A stretch of 17,897 nt of DNA from Actinomyces sp. (GCA_018375675.1 JAHACW010000046.1:1-17897), one strand, 5' to 3'. Positions 6,345 through 15,008 are shown, counted from the stretch's first letter. A program made the numbers and translations. The notes: generated by a model from the letters alone, not told the origin.

Positions 6345-7811
6345 TTAGTCGGCGCGCGCGGCGCTCACGGCGCTCACGGAGGCGGCGCCCACGAGCGTCA
6401 CTCCTGCGCCCTCGCCGTTCAGGAAGCTGCGGGTCGTGAAGACGCGCGAGCCGTCGCCCAGGTAGATCTCGGTGATCGAGCGGTCGTGGAGGATCTCGAC
6501 GCGGCTGGCCTCCCCCGGCTCCAGGGTGACGATGCGGCGGCCACCGTGGGGGTAGCGCGTATCCGTCAGGTCGACGGTGAGGCGCCCGTCCTCGAGGACA
6601 ACCTCAAGGCCCGACTCCTCGCCGATGTGCACGGACAGGGCCCCCTCATAGGAGGCATCGAAGGCAAGCCTCCACGAGCGTGACCCAGCGAGCTCCGCAA
6701 TGCGTGCCCCGGCCTCGTCCCTGGGGGTTCCCTCGAGCGTCGCAGGCGCCAGGGGTAGTCCCGGCAAGTACGGGCGGGCGATGACACGGCCGCCGCGCAG
6801 AGTCAGGGCGCGCGGGGCGGTGAAGCAGTGCACCCATCCGCCGGTCTCGATGGAGGGCTGGTCGTCCTCGCTGGCGTTGCCCGCCCACCCGAAGAGGAGG
6901 GTCGGCGCCCCCGGGTCCGAGGACGCGGAGCGCGCCATGATCTGTGGAGCGTAGAACTCGGTGCCGCGGTCGAGCTCCTCGAAGGAGCCGTCGGCGCCAC
7001 GCAGCTCGGTGCCCACGAGCTCTCCGACGATGGCGACGCACGGGAAGATGTTCTCGAAGCCCTCGCGCTCGGGCGAAATACCCTGGGGGCAGAAGATGAG
7101 CACGTCGTATGCTCGGCCAGTCTCCTCGTCCATCAGTCGCACCAGGTTGGGGCACTCCCACATGTAGCCGAACGCGTCGAAGGCGCCGCCGGCGTCGGGG
7201 AAGGTCATCTCACCCTCGCACTCCCACGCGCGCAGGTCCGTGGAGCGGTAGAGCAGGGCCGCGCCGGTGAGGTTCTCGCGCTGGACGCCGAGCAACATCC
7301 GGTAGGAGCCGTCCGCGTCACGCCACACCTGCGGGTCACGGAAGTGGGCCGTGTACCCTTCGGGCTGGCGGCCGATGATCGGGGGCACCTGCTTGTCGAA
7401 GGTGACCATGTCGGTCGTGGTGACGACGCACTGGGTGGCCTCGCGCTCCCCCGTCTCGGGATCCTTGTAGTTGCCGGTGTACCACAGCTCGACATGGTCG
7501 CCGACCTCGATGGCCGTGCCCGAGTAGGCGCCATTGGCGTCCTGGTGGGTGTCGGGCAGGATCGCGGGAGCGTGGTAGGCCCAGCGGGTCAGGTCGGTGG
7601 AGGTGGCGTGCCCCCAGTAGACGAGGCGGCGCGGATGCTCGGGCGTGTACTGGAAGAACGCGTGGTAGGTCCCATCGATCTCAATGAGGCCGTTCGGGTC
7701 ATTCAGTCGGCCCACCGGGGGTGCGACGTGAAAGAGCGGGTAGTCGGGATCTTGCGGGGCGCGCGACGAGGCCTCGGCAGCGAGGGCGGACGCGAGAAAA
7801 TCTTCGGCCAT
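6345..7811 (-). CDS. scrB: Sucrose-6-phosphate hydrolase (glycoside hydrolase family 32)
   Basis: Cytoplasmic beta-fructofuranosidase that should split sucrose-6-phosphate, delivered by the adjacent PTS permease, into glucose-6-phosphate and fructose. The 488-residue protein has the three GH32 hallmarks: the nucleophile in RLNDPNG (Asp38), the transition-state Asp in HFRDPQVW (Asp159), and the acid/base Glu in WECPN (Glu219), followed by a C-terminal beta-sandwich domain. No signal peptide is seen, which agrees with an intracellular enzyme. The ATG at 7811 gives a start shortly before the catalytic domain; only a weak GAGG lies 2 bases upstream, and the longer reading frame to 7883 runs back through a hairpin and is unlikely to be coding. 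The substrate could also be plain sucrose or a fructo-oligosaccharide, but the PTS neighbour favours the phosphorylated sugar. Confidence 0.9.
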   Translation of the reverse strand: MAEDFLASALAAEASSRAPQDPDYPLFHVAPPVGRLNDPNGLIEIDGTYHAFFQYTPEHPRRLVYWGHATSTDLTRWAYHAPAILPDTHQDANGAYSGTAIEVGDHVELWYTGNYKDPETGEREATQCVVTTTDMVTFDKQVPPIIGRQPEGYTAHFRDPQVWRDADGSYRMLLGVQRENLTGAALLYRSTDLRAWECEGEMTFPDAGGAFDAFGYMWECPNLVRLMDEETGRAYDVLIFCPQGISPEREGFENIFPCVAIVGELVGTELRGADGSFEELDRGTEFYAPQIMARSASSDPGAPTLLFGWAGNASEDDQPSIETGGWVHCFTAPRALTLRGGRVIARPYLPGLPLAPATLEGTPRDEAGARIAELAGSRSWRLAFDASYEGALSVHIGEESGLEVVLEDGRLTVDLTDTRYPHGGRRIVTLEPGEASRVEILHDRSITEIYLGDGSRVFTTRSFLNGEGAGVTLVGAASVSAVSAARAD

Positions 7812-7840
7812 GACCTCACGGTAACACCCCGAGATAGACG

Positions 7841-7878
7841 AGCGCACGGGCGGGACGCATCCGTCCCGCCCGCGCGCT
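7841..7878 (-). terminator. Hairpin between metG and the hydrolase gene
   Basis: GGGCGGGACG (7848-7857) pairs perfectly with 7862-7871 around the loop CATC. The stem extends through one more pair, one mismatch and five further pairs out to 7841 and 7878. It lies 55 bases after the metG stop and only 29 bases before the hydrolase start. It probably ends metG transcription, but it could instead be a leader hairpin of the hydrolase mRNA, because little room for a promoter remains downstream of it. Confidence 0.65.
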
Positions 7879-7933
7879 GTCAAACGTACGTCACACTCAT
7901 CACGAGTGGCGTCATGCCAAGGAAAACCTCAGA

Positions 7934-9775
7934 TCAGGCGCCCGTCACATCGTCGGGGTGAGCGTCCGCGTAGCGGGCAAGCTCCTCCTCGACAATGGAC
8001 TCGTCCAGCTTCACGAACACCGGCGTGGGCTTGGCGATCGGGGTGCCAGGCGTGATCGGGTGGCGCTCCCAGGTCGGCACGTTCGTGTAGTCGCCCGTGA
8101 TGATCGGGTAGCCATTTCGGCCCTCGAAGTCGGCGGGCAGCACCTGCGGGTCAAGCTCCTCGACATCCTCAATGTAGGGCATCGGCGCGATCTCGCCTGT
8201 GCCGCCCATGACGCGGTCGATGTCGTTGGCCGCGTGGGGCAGGAACGGGGAGAGCATGAGGTTGAGGTCCGTGACCGCCTGGGCCAGGGTCCACAGGACC
8301 GTCGCAAGGCGCTGCTGTTGCTCCGGGGCCTTCAGCTTGAAGGGCTCGGTGTCGGTCACGTACTTGTTGGCCTCGCCAACCAGGCGCATGGCCTCGGACA
8401 GCGCTGCCTTCTGGCGGTGGTGGCGGATCAGGTTGCCGACGGTCTCAAAACCGGCCTCGACGGCATCCAGGAGGGCGCGGTCGATGTCCTCGAGCTCACC
8501 GGGGGTGGGGATCTCGCCGAACTTCTTGGCGATCATGGACGCGGTGCGGTTGACCAGGTTGCCCCAGCCGGCGACGAGCTCGCCGTTGGTGCGGCGCACG
8601 AACTCGGCCCACGTGAAGTCGGAGTCCGAGGTCTCGGGGCCGGCGGCGCTGATGAAGTAGCGCAGGGCATCGGCCTGGTAACGCGAGAGGAAATCGCGCA
8701 CGTAGATGACGATGCCGTGCGAGGAGGAGAACTTCTTGCCCTCCATCGTGAGGAACTCGGAGGAGACGACCTCGGTGGGCAGGTTGAGGACGCCCAGGTC
8801 ACCGGGGGTGCCGCCCTTCGCGCCCTGGCCGTTGTAGCCGAGCAACTCGGCGGGCCAGATCTGCGAGTGGAAGACGATGTTGTCCTTGCCCATGAAGTAG
8901 TAGGACAGGGCCTCGGGGTCGTTCCACCACTTGCGCCACGCCTCGGGGTCGCCGGTGCGGCGCGCCCACTCGATGGAGGCGCTCAGGTAGCCGATGACGG
9001 CGTCGAACCACACATACAGGCGCTTGGTGGGCTGGTCCTCCCAGCCGGGGATCGGGATGCCCCAGTCGATGTCGCGCGTCATGGCGCGGGGACGGATGTC
9101 CTCGAGGAAGTTCTGGGAGAACTTGATGACGTTGGGACGCCAGGTGCCGGACTTCTCGCGCTCGTCGAGCCAGGCGGACAGGGCCTCGGCCAGGGCGGGC
9201 AGGTCGAGGAAGTAGTGGGTGGACTCCACGAACTTGGGGGTTTCGCCGTTGATGCGCGAGTGCGGGTTGATGAGCTCGGTCGGGTCCATCTGGTTACCGC
9301 AGTTGTCGCACTGGTCGCCGCGCGCTCCTTCGGCGCCGCAGATCGGGCAGGTGCCCTCGATGTAGCGGTCGGGCAGGGTGCGGCCGGTGGACGGGGAGAT
9401 CGCGGCACGGGTGACCTGCTCGATCATGTAGCCGTTGTCGCGCACGGTGGCGAACATGTCCTGGACGACGCGGTAGTGGTTGCCGGCGGTCGTGCGGGTG
9501 AAAAGGTCGTAGGACAGGCCCAGGGCCACGAGGTCCTCGACGATGAGACGGTTGTTCTGGTCTGCGAGTTCGCGGGCGCTCACACCGGCGCCGTCGGCGG
9601 CCACCAGGATGGGGGTTCCGTGTTCATCGGTGCCGGAGACCATGAGGACGTCGTGGCCGGCCATTCGCATGTACCGGGAGAAAACGTCGGAGGGGACACC
9701 GAATCCCGCAACGTGGCCAATATGACGGGGGCCGTTGGCGTAGGGCCATGCGACGGCGGACAGAATACGACTCAT
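7934..9775 (-). CDS. metG: Methionyl-tRNA synthetase
   Basis: Cytoplasmic class I aminoacyl-tRNA synthetase that charges tRNA-Met, including the initiator. The 613-residue protein has the ATP-binding HIGH motif in PRHIGH (residues 18-21). A zinc knuckle follows with Cys143, Cys146, Cys156 and Cys159 (CPIC...CDNC). The KMSKS counterpart is KKFSSS (347-352), and the [12 protein letters not shown] segment is typical of the family. A helical anticodon-binding domain follows. The C-terminal tRNA-binding extension (EMAP-like) found in some longer MetRS proteins is absent, which is normal for this subgroup. The ATG at 9775 was chosen because the N-terminus [15 protein letters not shown] is canonical; the earlier in-frame start adds 13 unrelated residues. 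Only a weak AGGGG lies close upstream. It is divergent from pncA. Confidence 0.96.
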   Translation of the reverse strand: MSRILSAVAWPYANGPRHIGHVAGFGVPSDVFSRYMRMAGHDVLMVSGTDEHGTPILVAADGAGVSARELADQNNRLIVEDLVALGLSYDLFTRTTAGNHYRVVQDMFATVRDNGYMIEQVTRAAISPSTGRTLPDRYIEGTCPICGAEGARGDQCDNCGNQMDPTELINPHSRINGETPKFVESTHYFLDLPALAEALSAWLDEREKSGTWRPNVIKFSQNFLEDIRPRAMTRDIDWGIPIPGWEDQPTKRLYVWFDAVIGYLSASIEWARRTGDPEAWRKWWNDPEALSYYFMGKDNIVFHSQIWPAELLGYNGQGAKGGTPGDLGVLNLPTEVVSSEFLTMEGKKFSSSHGIVIYVRDFLSRYQADALRYFISAAGPETSDSDFTWAEFVRRTNGELVAGWGNLVNRTASMIAKKFGEIPTPGELEDIDRALLDAVEAGFETVGNLIRHHRQKAALSEAMRLVGEANKYVTDTEPFKLKAPEQQQRLATVLWTLAQAVTDLNLMLSPFLPHAANDIDRVMGGTGEIAPMPYIEDVEELDPQVLPADFEGRNGYPIITGDYTNVPTWERHPITPGTPIAKPTPVFVKLDESIVEEELARYADAHPDDVTGA

Positions 9776-9906
9776 AGCCCCTAACAATACTGCGTTGCTG
9801 TCATAAACGGGCAACCGGCCGCATCACGAGGAATTGAAACAGCCTTTCATGCGCTGTGATCCAGGTGATACGCTTGGGGGAAATACTGATTTATCAGGGA
9901 GGTTTC

Positions 9907-10464
9907 ATGGCCCGCGCACTCATTATCGTCGACGTTCAGCCCACATTCTGCGAAGGTGGTGCTCTCCCGGTGACGGGCGGCAACGCCATCGCCGAGGCCG
10001 TGGCCGCCTACGTGGACGCGCACCGCGACGAGTACCAGCTGATCGTCACGACGCAGGATTGGCACATCGATCCGGGCGCTCACTTCTCCGAGACGCCGGA
10101 TTTCGTGGACACCTGGCCCCCGCACGGCGTCGCGGGCACGGCCGAGGCCGAGCTGCACCCGGCGCTCGCGCACGTGAACGCGGACGTGACAATTAAGAAG
10201 GGCCAGTACAAGGCTGCCTACTCGGGCTTCGAGGGCACGACCGAGGACGGGACCACGCTCGAGCAGGCCCTGCGCGCTGCCCACATCACGGACGTCGACG
10301 TCGTGGGCCTCGCTGAGTCGCACTGCGTCGCGTGCACGGCCGTGGATGCTGTCCACGCCGGGTTCCGGACGCGTGTCCTGCGGGAGCTGACCGCCCCCGT
10401 GACCGAGGAGCTGGGCGCGTCGGCCCGTCAGTGGATGACGTCGGAGCACGTCGAGATCGTCTGA
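9907..10464 (+). CDS. pncA: Nicotinamidase (isochorismatase-like hydrolase)
   Basis: Hydrolyses nicotinamide to nicotinic acid for NAD salvage; in mycobacteria the same enzyme activates pyrazinamide. The 185-residue protein carries the cysteine-hydrolase triad at Asp9 (IIVDVQPTF), Lys98 or Lys97 (TIKKGQYKAAYSGF) and Cys140 (GLAESHCVACTAVDA). It has a full metal-binding set, Asp51, His53, His59 and His73, in QDWHIDPGAHF and PPHG. The spacing matches mycobacterial PncA with an offset of about two residues. The ATG at 9907 follows AGGGAGG by 4 bases; the longer frame from 9856 has no such support. The more usual D(Y/H)C before the catalytic Cys is SHC here, probably tolerated. It is divergent from metG and convergent with rsmI, with a terminator overlapping its stop codon. 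Confidence 0.92.
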   Translation: MARALIIVDVQPTFCEGGALPVTGGNAIAEAVAAYVDAHRDEYQLIVTTQDWHIDPGAHFSETPDFVDTWPPHGVAGTAEAELHPALAHVNADVTIKKGQYKAAYSGFEGTTEDGTTLEQALRAAHITDVDVVGLAESHCVACTAVDAVHAGFRTRVLRELTAPVTEELGASARQWMTSEHVEIV

Positions 10465-10484
10465 GGCTCCCCGGCCTCGTTTTT
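10463..10484 (+). terminator. Intrinsic terminator of pncA
   Basis: GAGGC (10463-10467) pairs with GCCTC (10474-10478) around a 6-base loop, followed by G and five T residues (10480-10484). The hairpin begins inside the pncA stop codon, and its U-tract overlaps the convergent rsmI stop codon. Confidence 0.7.
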
Positions 10485-11388
10485 ATCGCGCGGCGAGGGC
10501 TGCCTTGTAGAGGTCGTTCTTGCGCGCGCCCGTCGCCGCGGCCACCTCGGCTGCGGCGTCCTTGAGGCGCATGCCCTCCGCCGCGAGCGCGAGGACGGCG
10601 CCGACGTGGTCTTCGGCGCGCGCGCTTCGCGCGTATCCGGCGACGACGATCGTCACCTCGCCGAGCACGTCCTCGGCACCCGCCGCGAGCTCCCCGAGCG
10701 TTCCACGGCGCACCTCCTCGTAGTCTTTCGTGAGCTCGCGGCACAGCGCGGCGGCGCGGTCGGCGCCAAAGACCTCGGCCATGCGTGTCAGCGTGGCGGC
10801 TGCGCGCCGGGGCGATTCGAAGAAGATGAGCGTGTGCGGGTCGGTCGCGAGGTCCTGCAGGTAGCGCGTGGCATCCCCGTCCTTGCGCGGCAGGAACCCC
10901 TCGAAGGCGAAGCGGTCCGACGGCAGGCCGGACAGGGCGAGGGCCACGAGCGGCGCGGAGGGACCGGGCAGGACGGACAGGGGAACACCCGCGTCGATGG
11001 CGGCACGCGCCAGCCGGAAACCGGGGTCGGAGACCGTGGGCATACCCGCGTCGGAGACGAAGACGACGCGCGCCCCTCCCCTGGCGGCCTCGACGATGCC
11101 CGCGGCCTTCTCGGCCTCGTTGTGGTCGTGCAGGGCGACGAGGCGGCCACCCAGCTTGATGCCTAGGCGCGAGGCCAGGGCGAGCGCGCGGCGCGTGTCC
11201 TCGGCGGCGACGATGTCCGCTCCTTCAAGCGCGGCGACGACGCGGGGCGAGGCGTCACGCACGTCCCCGATCGGGGTGGCTGCCAGCAGGATGGTCCCCG
11301 CCTCCTGGCGGTAGGGTTCCTGCGCGCGAGCGTCCTTGGACGTCGAGGCAGCCTCGGGGGCGTTGGTCGTGTCGGTCGCTGCTTCCAT
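10483..11388 (-). CDS. rsmI: 16S rRNA (cytidine(1402)-2'-O)-methyltransferase
   Basis: SAM-dependent methyltransferase of the tetrapyrrole-methylase fold that modifies the ribose of C1402 in the decoding centre of 16S rRNA. The 301-residue protein has the family motifs ATPIGDVRDASPR, AAEDTRRAL, VVFVSDAGMPTVSDPGFRL, VLPGPSAP and FFESPRR, and ends in a small C-terminal domain with KNDLYKAAL. The first 30 or so residues are an Ala/Thr/Glu-rich extension before the usual start of the fold; no other Met lies between it and the fold, so the ATG at 11388 is kept although its ribosome binding site is weak. It follows the second metal-transporter permease by only 12 bases, so it is probably the last gene of that transcript. 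In many actinobacteria rsmI instead lies directly next to pmt. Confidence 0.93.
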   Translation of the reverse strand: MEAATDTTNAPEAASTSKDARAQEPYRQEAGTILLAATPIGDVRDASPRVVAALEGADIVAAEDTRRALALASRLGIKLGGRLVALHDHNEAEKAAGIVEAARGGARVVFVSDAGMPTVSDPGFRLARAAIDAGVPLSVLPGPSAPLVALALSGLPSDRFAFEGFLPRKDGDATRYLQDLATDPHTLIFFESPRRAAATLTRMAEVFGADRAAALCRELTKDYEEVRRGTLGELAAGAEDVLGEVTIVVAGYARSARAEDHVGAVLALAAEGMRLKDAAAEVAAATGARKNDLYKAALAAR

Positions 11389-11400
11389 GCCCGTATCGTC

Positions 11401-12258
11401 TCATTGGTCCCCTGCGCGCGCACGGCGCGTCCGCCTTTCACCCGCCCACCATTGGGGGACGCGCGAGGCCAGGACGCACACGGCGCACAGGAGCGCGATG
11501 GTTCCGCCTGCGCTGAGGCGCGCGGGGACGGCAATGGCGAGGCCGGAGATCCCCAGGAACGCTCCGAGCAGCGGGCAGCCGATGAGGAAGGCACGAGAGC
11601 TGCGCACGAGGGGCGCGAGGGCAGCGGCCGGTGCGGCAATGAGGGCGATCGACAGGATCGTTCCAACCGCGGGGATCGCCACGGTAACCGACGCGAGGAT
11701 GAGTCCGAGGATGACGAGCTCGTGACGCCCGGCGCGCGAGGCCGCGGCTGGGTTTGCGGGGTCGAAGCAGTGGGCGATCAGCTGTCGTCCTCCCATCGTC
11801 ACGACCAGCAGCGCGACCGCGAAGACACCACCCGCCCAGACGACGTCGGAGGGCGAGACCGTCATGACGGAGCCAGTCAGGAAGGAGTTGACCGCGAGGG
11901 GCAGGGGCTTGAACCAGGTCGCCAGGAAGTAACCGGAAGCAAAACCCGCAGTCAGCACGATTCCGGCTGCTCCTTGGCTGGAGATGCCGGGGATCGTGGC
12001 AAGCCAGCGCATGAGGGCGACGAGCGGAATGGTGCCCAGGAACGCGCCGACGTAGAGCGCCGCCGACATGCCCGAGTGCCCCAGTCCGAGGGCTGCGGCG
12101 ATGACCACGCCGAGGACCGCGCCGGGGAAGGTCCCGTGCGTGACGGATTCGGCGAAGAAGATGCGCCGGTCCAGGTAGGCGAAGGCGCCGACGAGGCCGC
12201 CCAGGGCCCCGATGATCGTCACGTGCAGCGCGGGGTACAGGAGGAGGCTGGCAATCAC
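11401..12258 (-). CDS. Metal ABC transporter permease (ABC-3 family), second copy
   Basis: Integral membrane channel subunit of a Mn/Zn/Fe-type importer. The 285-residue protein is hydrophobic throughout, with about eight predicted membrane spans. It shows the ABC-3 features SVTHGTFPGAVLGVVIA near the N-terminus and a C-terminal VAIPAVGTILSIALIAAPAAALAPL segment. It starts with GTG at 12258, overlapping the stop of the first permease by 4 bases (GTGA), so the pair is translationally coupled. Two ABC-3 permeases in tandem are characteristic of MntCD/TroCD-like importers, where they form a heterodimer, rather than of simple ZnuB systems with a single permease. Metal specificity cannot be read from the permease itself. 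rsmI follows 12 bases downstream. Confidence 0.88.
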   Translation of the reverse strand: MIASLLLYPALHVTIIGALGGLVGAFAYLDRRIFFAESVTHGTFPGAVLGVVIAAALGLGHSGMSAALYVGAFLGTIPLVALMRWLATIPGISSQGAAGIVLTAGFASGYFLATWFKPLPLAVNSFLTGSVMTVSPSDVVWAGGVFAVALLVVTMGGRQLIAHCFDPANPAAASRAGRHELVILGLILASVTVAIPAVGTILSIALIAAPAAALAPLVRSSRAFLIGCPLLGAFLGISGLAIAVPARLSAGGTIALLCAVCVLASRVPQWWAGERRTRRARAGDQ

Positions 12259-13136
12259 GACTGATCCCCTCCCCCGGCACTCACGGTCGTTTCACGCGCC
12301 GTTTCACGACCGGTGCTGATCGTGCGCGCACGGCGGGCTCGGATCTCGCGCAGCACCAGTGCAGCGGCGAAGCAGACGAGGACGCCCAAGGCGACACACG
12401 CCTGCGGGGACAGTGGGCGCGCGGTGCGCAGGAGGGAGACGCCGAAGCCCGCCCATCCTCCGACGAGCGCGCAGGTGGCGGCCAGGAGCACCATCGAGCG
12501 TGGTCCCGCCGCGAGGAGGCGTCCGAAGGCTCCGGGCACGATGAGGTATCCGACGACGAGGAGGACCCCAACGGCCGTCGACGCCGCGACCACGATCGCG
12601 CCGAGCGCCGCGTTGAACGCGATGTCGATCCAGGTGACCGGGATGCCGCTGACGCGCGCGGCCTCGCGGTCGAAGGCCACCGCGACCTGTGCGCGCCAGG
12701 TGAGGGCGAGCAGGGCGGCTGCGACCACGAGGACGAGGGCGCTCGTTGCCATGCGCGACGGGGTGATATCCAGGAGACGGCCGAACATGAGGGATTCGAG
12801 CTGCCCAGACATATCTCCAATACGCAGGGAGATCACGATGCCGAGGGAGAAGAAGGCGGTGAGCAGGACTGCGGTCGTCGCCTCGGAGTGACGCTGTTTG
12901 CGAGAGGCCACGGTGAGCGCTGCCGCAATAAGAGCCGCGCACACTGCGCCGCCCGGGATGATCGCTTCGCGCCCGCCAACCGCCATGCCGACGACGATGC
13001 CGGGGAAGACGCCGTGGACCATTGTCTCGGCGCTGAACTCGGCGCGACGCAGGTTCACGAGCGTCGAGGCCGGTCCTACCGCGAGCGCGAGCAGGCCGAG
13101 GATAACGATCGGGCGCAGCAGGTAGGGGGCGATCAT
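12255..13136 (-). CDS. Metal ABC transporter permease (ABC-3 family), first copy
   Basis: Partner of the following permease in a Mn/Zn/Fe-type importer. The 293-residue membrane protein has the ABC-3 hallmark FSAETMVHGVFPGIVVGMAVGG near the N-terminus, the GIPVTWIDIAFNAALG segment in the middle and VGVLLVVGYLIVPGAFGRLL toward the end. A charged Arg/Thr-rich tail of about 30 residues lies at the C-terminus, presumably cytoplasmic. The ATG at 13136 overlaps the ATPase stop codon by 4 bases (ATGA), and its own stop overlaps the next gene's GTG by 4 bases. The arrangement predicts stoichiometric coupled synthesis of the importer subunits. It is not a duplicate of its neighbour in the sense of near-identity: the two differ widely in sequence. 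Confidence 0.88.
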   Translation of the reverse strand: MIAPYLLRPIVILGLLALAVGPASTLVNLRRAEFSAETMVHGVFPGIVVGMAVGGREAIIPGGAVCAALIAAALTVASRKQRHSEATTAVLLTAFFSLGIVISLRIGDMSGQLESLMFGRLLDITPSRMATSALVLVVAAALLALTWRAQVAVAFDREAARVSGIPVTWIDIAFNAALGAIVVAASTAVGVLLVVGYLIVPGAFGRLLAAGPRSMVLLAATCALVGGWAGFGVSLLRTARPLSPQACVALGVLVCFAAALVLREIRARRARTISTGRETARETTVSAGGGDQS

Positions 13137-13849
13137 GACAGGGATGCAATCGCCTCATCGGCGCTCGCCCCGTAGGCGCACGCCAGGACGTTCGGCGCTA
13201 GGGCCTCATCGACAGGACCGAGGGCGACGAGGCGGGAGGCCAGCACGCAGGCCTGCGTGCACACGTCGCGCGCGAGGGAGAGGTCGTGCGTCGAGACGAT
13301 GACCCCGACGCCGTCCGAGGTCAGCTCGGCGATGAGACCCGTGATGATATCGCGGCTGGGGGCGTCCAGGCCGTTGAAGGGTTCGTCCATCATGACCAGC
13401 TCGGGGCGCGCGACCAGAGCGCGCGCGACGAGGACGCGCTGGCGCTGCCCGCCGCTGAGCGTCCCGAAGCGGTGGGAGGCCCGGTCGGAGAGGTTCACGC
13501 GCTCGAGGGCGGCGCTCACCCGCGCGCGCATGTCGGCGTTGATGCGCTTTCCCCACCCGGCCTCGGCGATGAGTCCCATGGTGACGACCTCGGCGGCGCT
13601 CACGGGGAAAGTGAGGTCCAGGTCGGCGCTCTGTGGCACGAGGCCAATGCGCTTGGTTTCCACCTCGACGGTCCCGGAGAGGACCTGGCAGCCGCCGACG
13701 ATACCTCGCATGAGAGTCGTCTTACCGCCGCCGTTGGGGCCGACAAGGGCGAGGGCCTGGCCCCCGAACACGTCGAGAGTCAGGCCGGTCAGCGCCGGGG
13801 TATTCCCATACCCCAGCGCTGCGTCGTGAAAGGAGACGAGTCTGCCCAT
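13133..13849 (-). CDS. Metal ABC transporter ATP-binding protein
   Basis: Cytoplasmic motor subunit of the Mn/Zn-type importer. The 238-residue protein has Walker A GPNGGGKTT (37-45), the Q-loop in LVPQSADLD, the signature LSGGQRQR (131-138), Walker B LVMMDEP (151-157) and the H-loop His188 in STHD. LVPQSADLDLTFPVSAAEVVTMG is the form seen in ATPases of the Mn/Zn cluster. The ATG at 13849 was chosen because it overlaps the TGA of the binding-protein gene by one base (TGATG), with AAGGAT upstream. The frame extends 16 residues further back but only into the preceding gene. All catalytic residues are present, so the subunit should be active. Confidence 0.93.
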   Translation of the reverse strand: MGRLVSFHDAALGYGNTPALTGLTLDVFGGQALALVGPNGGGKTTLMRGIVGGCQVLSGTVEVETKRIGLVPQSADLDLTFPVSAAEVVTMGLIAEAGWGKRINADMRARVSAALERVNLSDRASHRFGTLSGGQRQRVLVARALVARPELVMMDEPFNGLDAPSRDIITGLIAELTSDGVGVIVSTHDLSLARDVCTQACVLASRLVALGPVDEALAPNVLACAYGASADEAIASLS

Positions 13850-14991
13850 CACTGATCCTTCAGGCGCTCGGGCAGCTGCGGCACAGTACCGCCCCACGCC
13901 TGCGTCACGGCACGAACGTTGTGGATGATCGAGCCGACGTAGGTCGCTCCCTCTGATCCATCGGGGCCCAGCGAATCACCGTACATGGCGTCCTCGCCCA
14001 CGATGGGGGTCACGCCAGCCGCGCGGGCGATCGCCTCGATGGACTTGGAGTTGTTGGAGTTTTCTGCGAAGAGCGCGACCGCGCCGGATTCCTTGACGGC
14101 CGCGACGGCCTTGGCGATGTGGTCGGCGGTGGCGTCTTGCTGCTCGTTGAAGTCGGACAGGGCGGCGCCGATGAATCGGATGCCGTAGTCCCTCGAGAAG
14201 TAGCCGAAGGCGTCATGGGAGGTAAAAAGCACGCGCTGCCCCTCGGGCACGGTCTCGATAGCCTCGGCGGTCCACTGATCGAGCGCGTCGATGTCCTCCA
14301 GGTACGAGGCCGTGGCCGCGTTGATCGACGAGGCGGCGTCGGGTGCCGCGGCCGCGAGGCCAGCGCCGAGGTTAGCGACCTGGACGCGGGCGCCCTTCGG
14401 CGAGGTCCACACGTGGGGATCGAAGCGGAATTCGGGCTCCTCCCCCGCTTCCTCCGGCGGGAACGGCCACGGGGCGACATCCACGCGTTCGCTTCCGCGA
14501 TCGATCGTGTAGGCGCCCTCGGGGTCCGGGGTACCCGGGTTGTCGATGTCGGCCGCTGTCAGGACGCCCGAGGTGACAACCATGCGTCCCTTGAAGCCGG
14601 AGGAGACGACAGCATCGTCGAGGAAGTGCTCGAGGTCCACGCCGGAGACCGCCATGACGTCGGCCTGCGCGAGTGCCGAGGTCTGCGCGGGGGTCATCTC
14701 ATGCTCGTGCGCGGATGCGTTGGGGGCGAGCAGGCAGGTCAGCCTCATGGTGAGAGCGGCGCCGTCGTTCTGCGCGCCGACGTGACTGCTCTTTCCAGCA
14801 GCGTCGGTCTTGTCAAGGGAAATGTCGGCAGAATGAGCCGCGATCTGCGTGACGTAGTCGCAGATCTGCGTGGTCGTGGCAACGACCGCGAGGCCGTGGT
14901 CCGAGGAGGAGGGCGAGCAGGCTGCCAGCGAGGCGGTCGCGATGGCCAGGCCTGCAGCAGCGGCCAAGCTGCGCGTTGGTGAGAAAGACAT
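13849..14991 (-). CDS. Metal-binding lipoprotein of the ABC importer (ZnuA/MntC/PsaA type)
   Basis: Extracytoplasmic receptor that captures a transition metal (Mn, Zn or Fe) and delivers it to the permeases. The 380-residue product begins with a lipoprotein signal peptide ending in SLAAC, with the lipidated Cys about 25. Candidate metal ligands are His95/His97 (SAHEHEMTP), His193 (FDPHVW), Glu310 (LFAENSNNSK) and an acidic residue near 334-339 before GDSLGPDGSEGATYVG; the last motif is typical of this cluster. Compared with usual members there are extra residues before HEHE (about 59-90) and before DPHVW (about 155-188, Pro/Glu-rich). The ATG at 14991 sits 5 bases from AGGAG; the adjacent in-frame ATG at 14994 is only 2 bases away, so it is less likely. 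First gene of the operon, with a strong promoter upstream. Confidence 0.9.
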   Translation of the reverse strand: MSFSPTRSLAAAAGLAIATASLAACSPSSSDHGLAVVATTTQICDYVTQIAAHSADISLDKTDAAGKSSHVGAQNDGAALTMRLTCLLAPNASAHEHEMTPAQTSALAQADVMAVSGVDLEHFLDDAVVSSGFKGRMVVTSGVLTAADIDNPGTPDPEGAYTIDRGSERVDVAPWPFPPEEAGEEPEFRFDPHVWTSPKGARVQVANLGAGLAAAAPDAASSINAATASYLEDIDALDQWTAEAIETVPEGQRVLFTSHDAFGYFSRDYGIRFIGAALSDFNEQQDATADHIAKAVAAVKESGAVALFAENSNNSKSIEAIARAAGVTPIVGEDAMYGDSLGPDGSEGATYVGSIIHNVRAVTQAWGGTVPQLPERLKDQ

Positions 14992-15008
14992 CATTGCTCC
15001 TGTGCAAT

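Noticed and set aside
9835..9849. Small inverted repeat TGAAA/TTTCA between metG and pncA
   Set aside because: Five-base arms are expected by chance in a region this size, and no matching NAD-regulator site was recognised.
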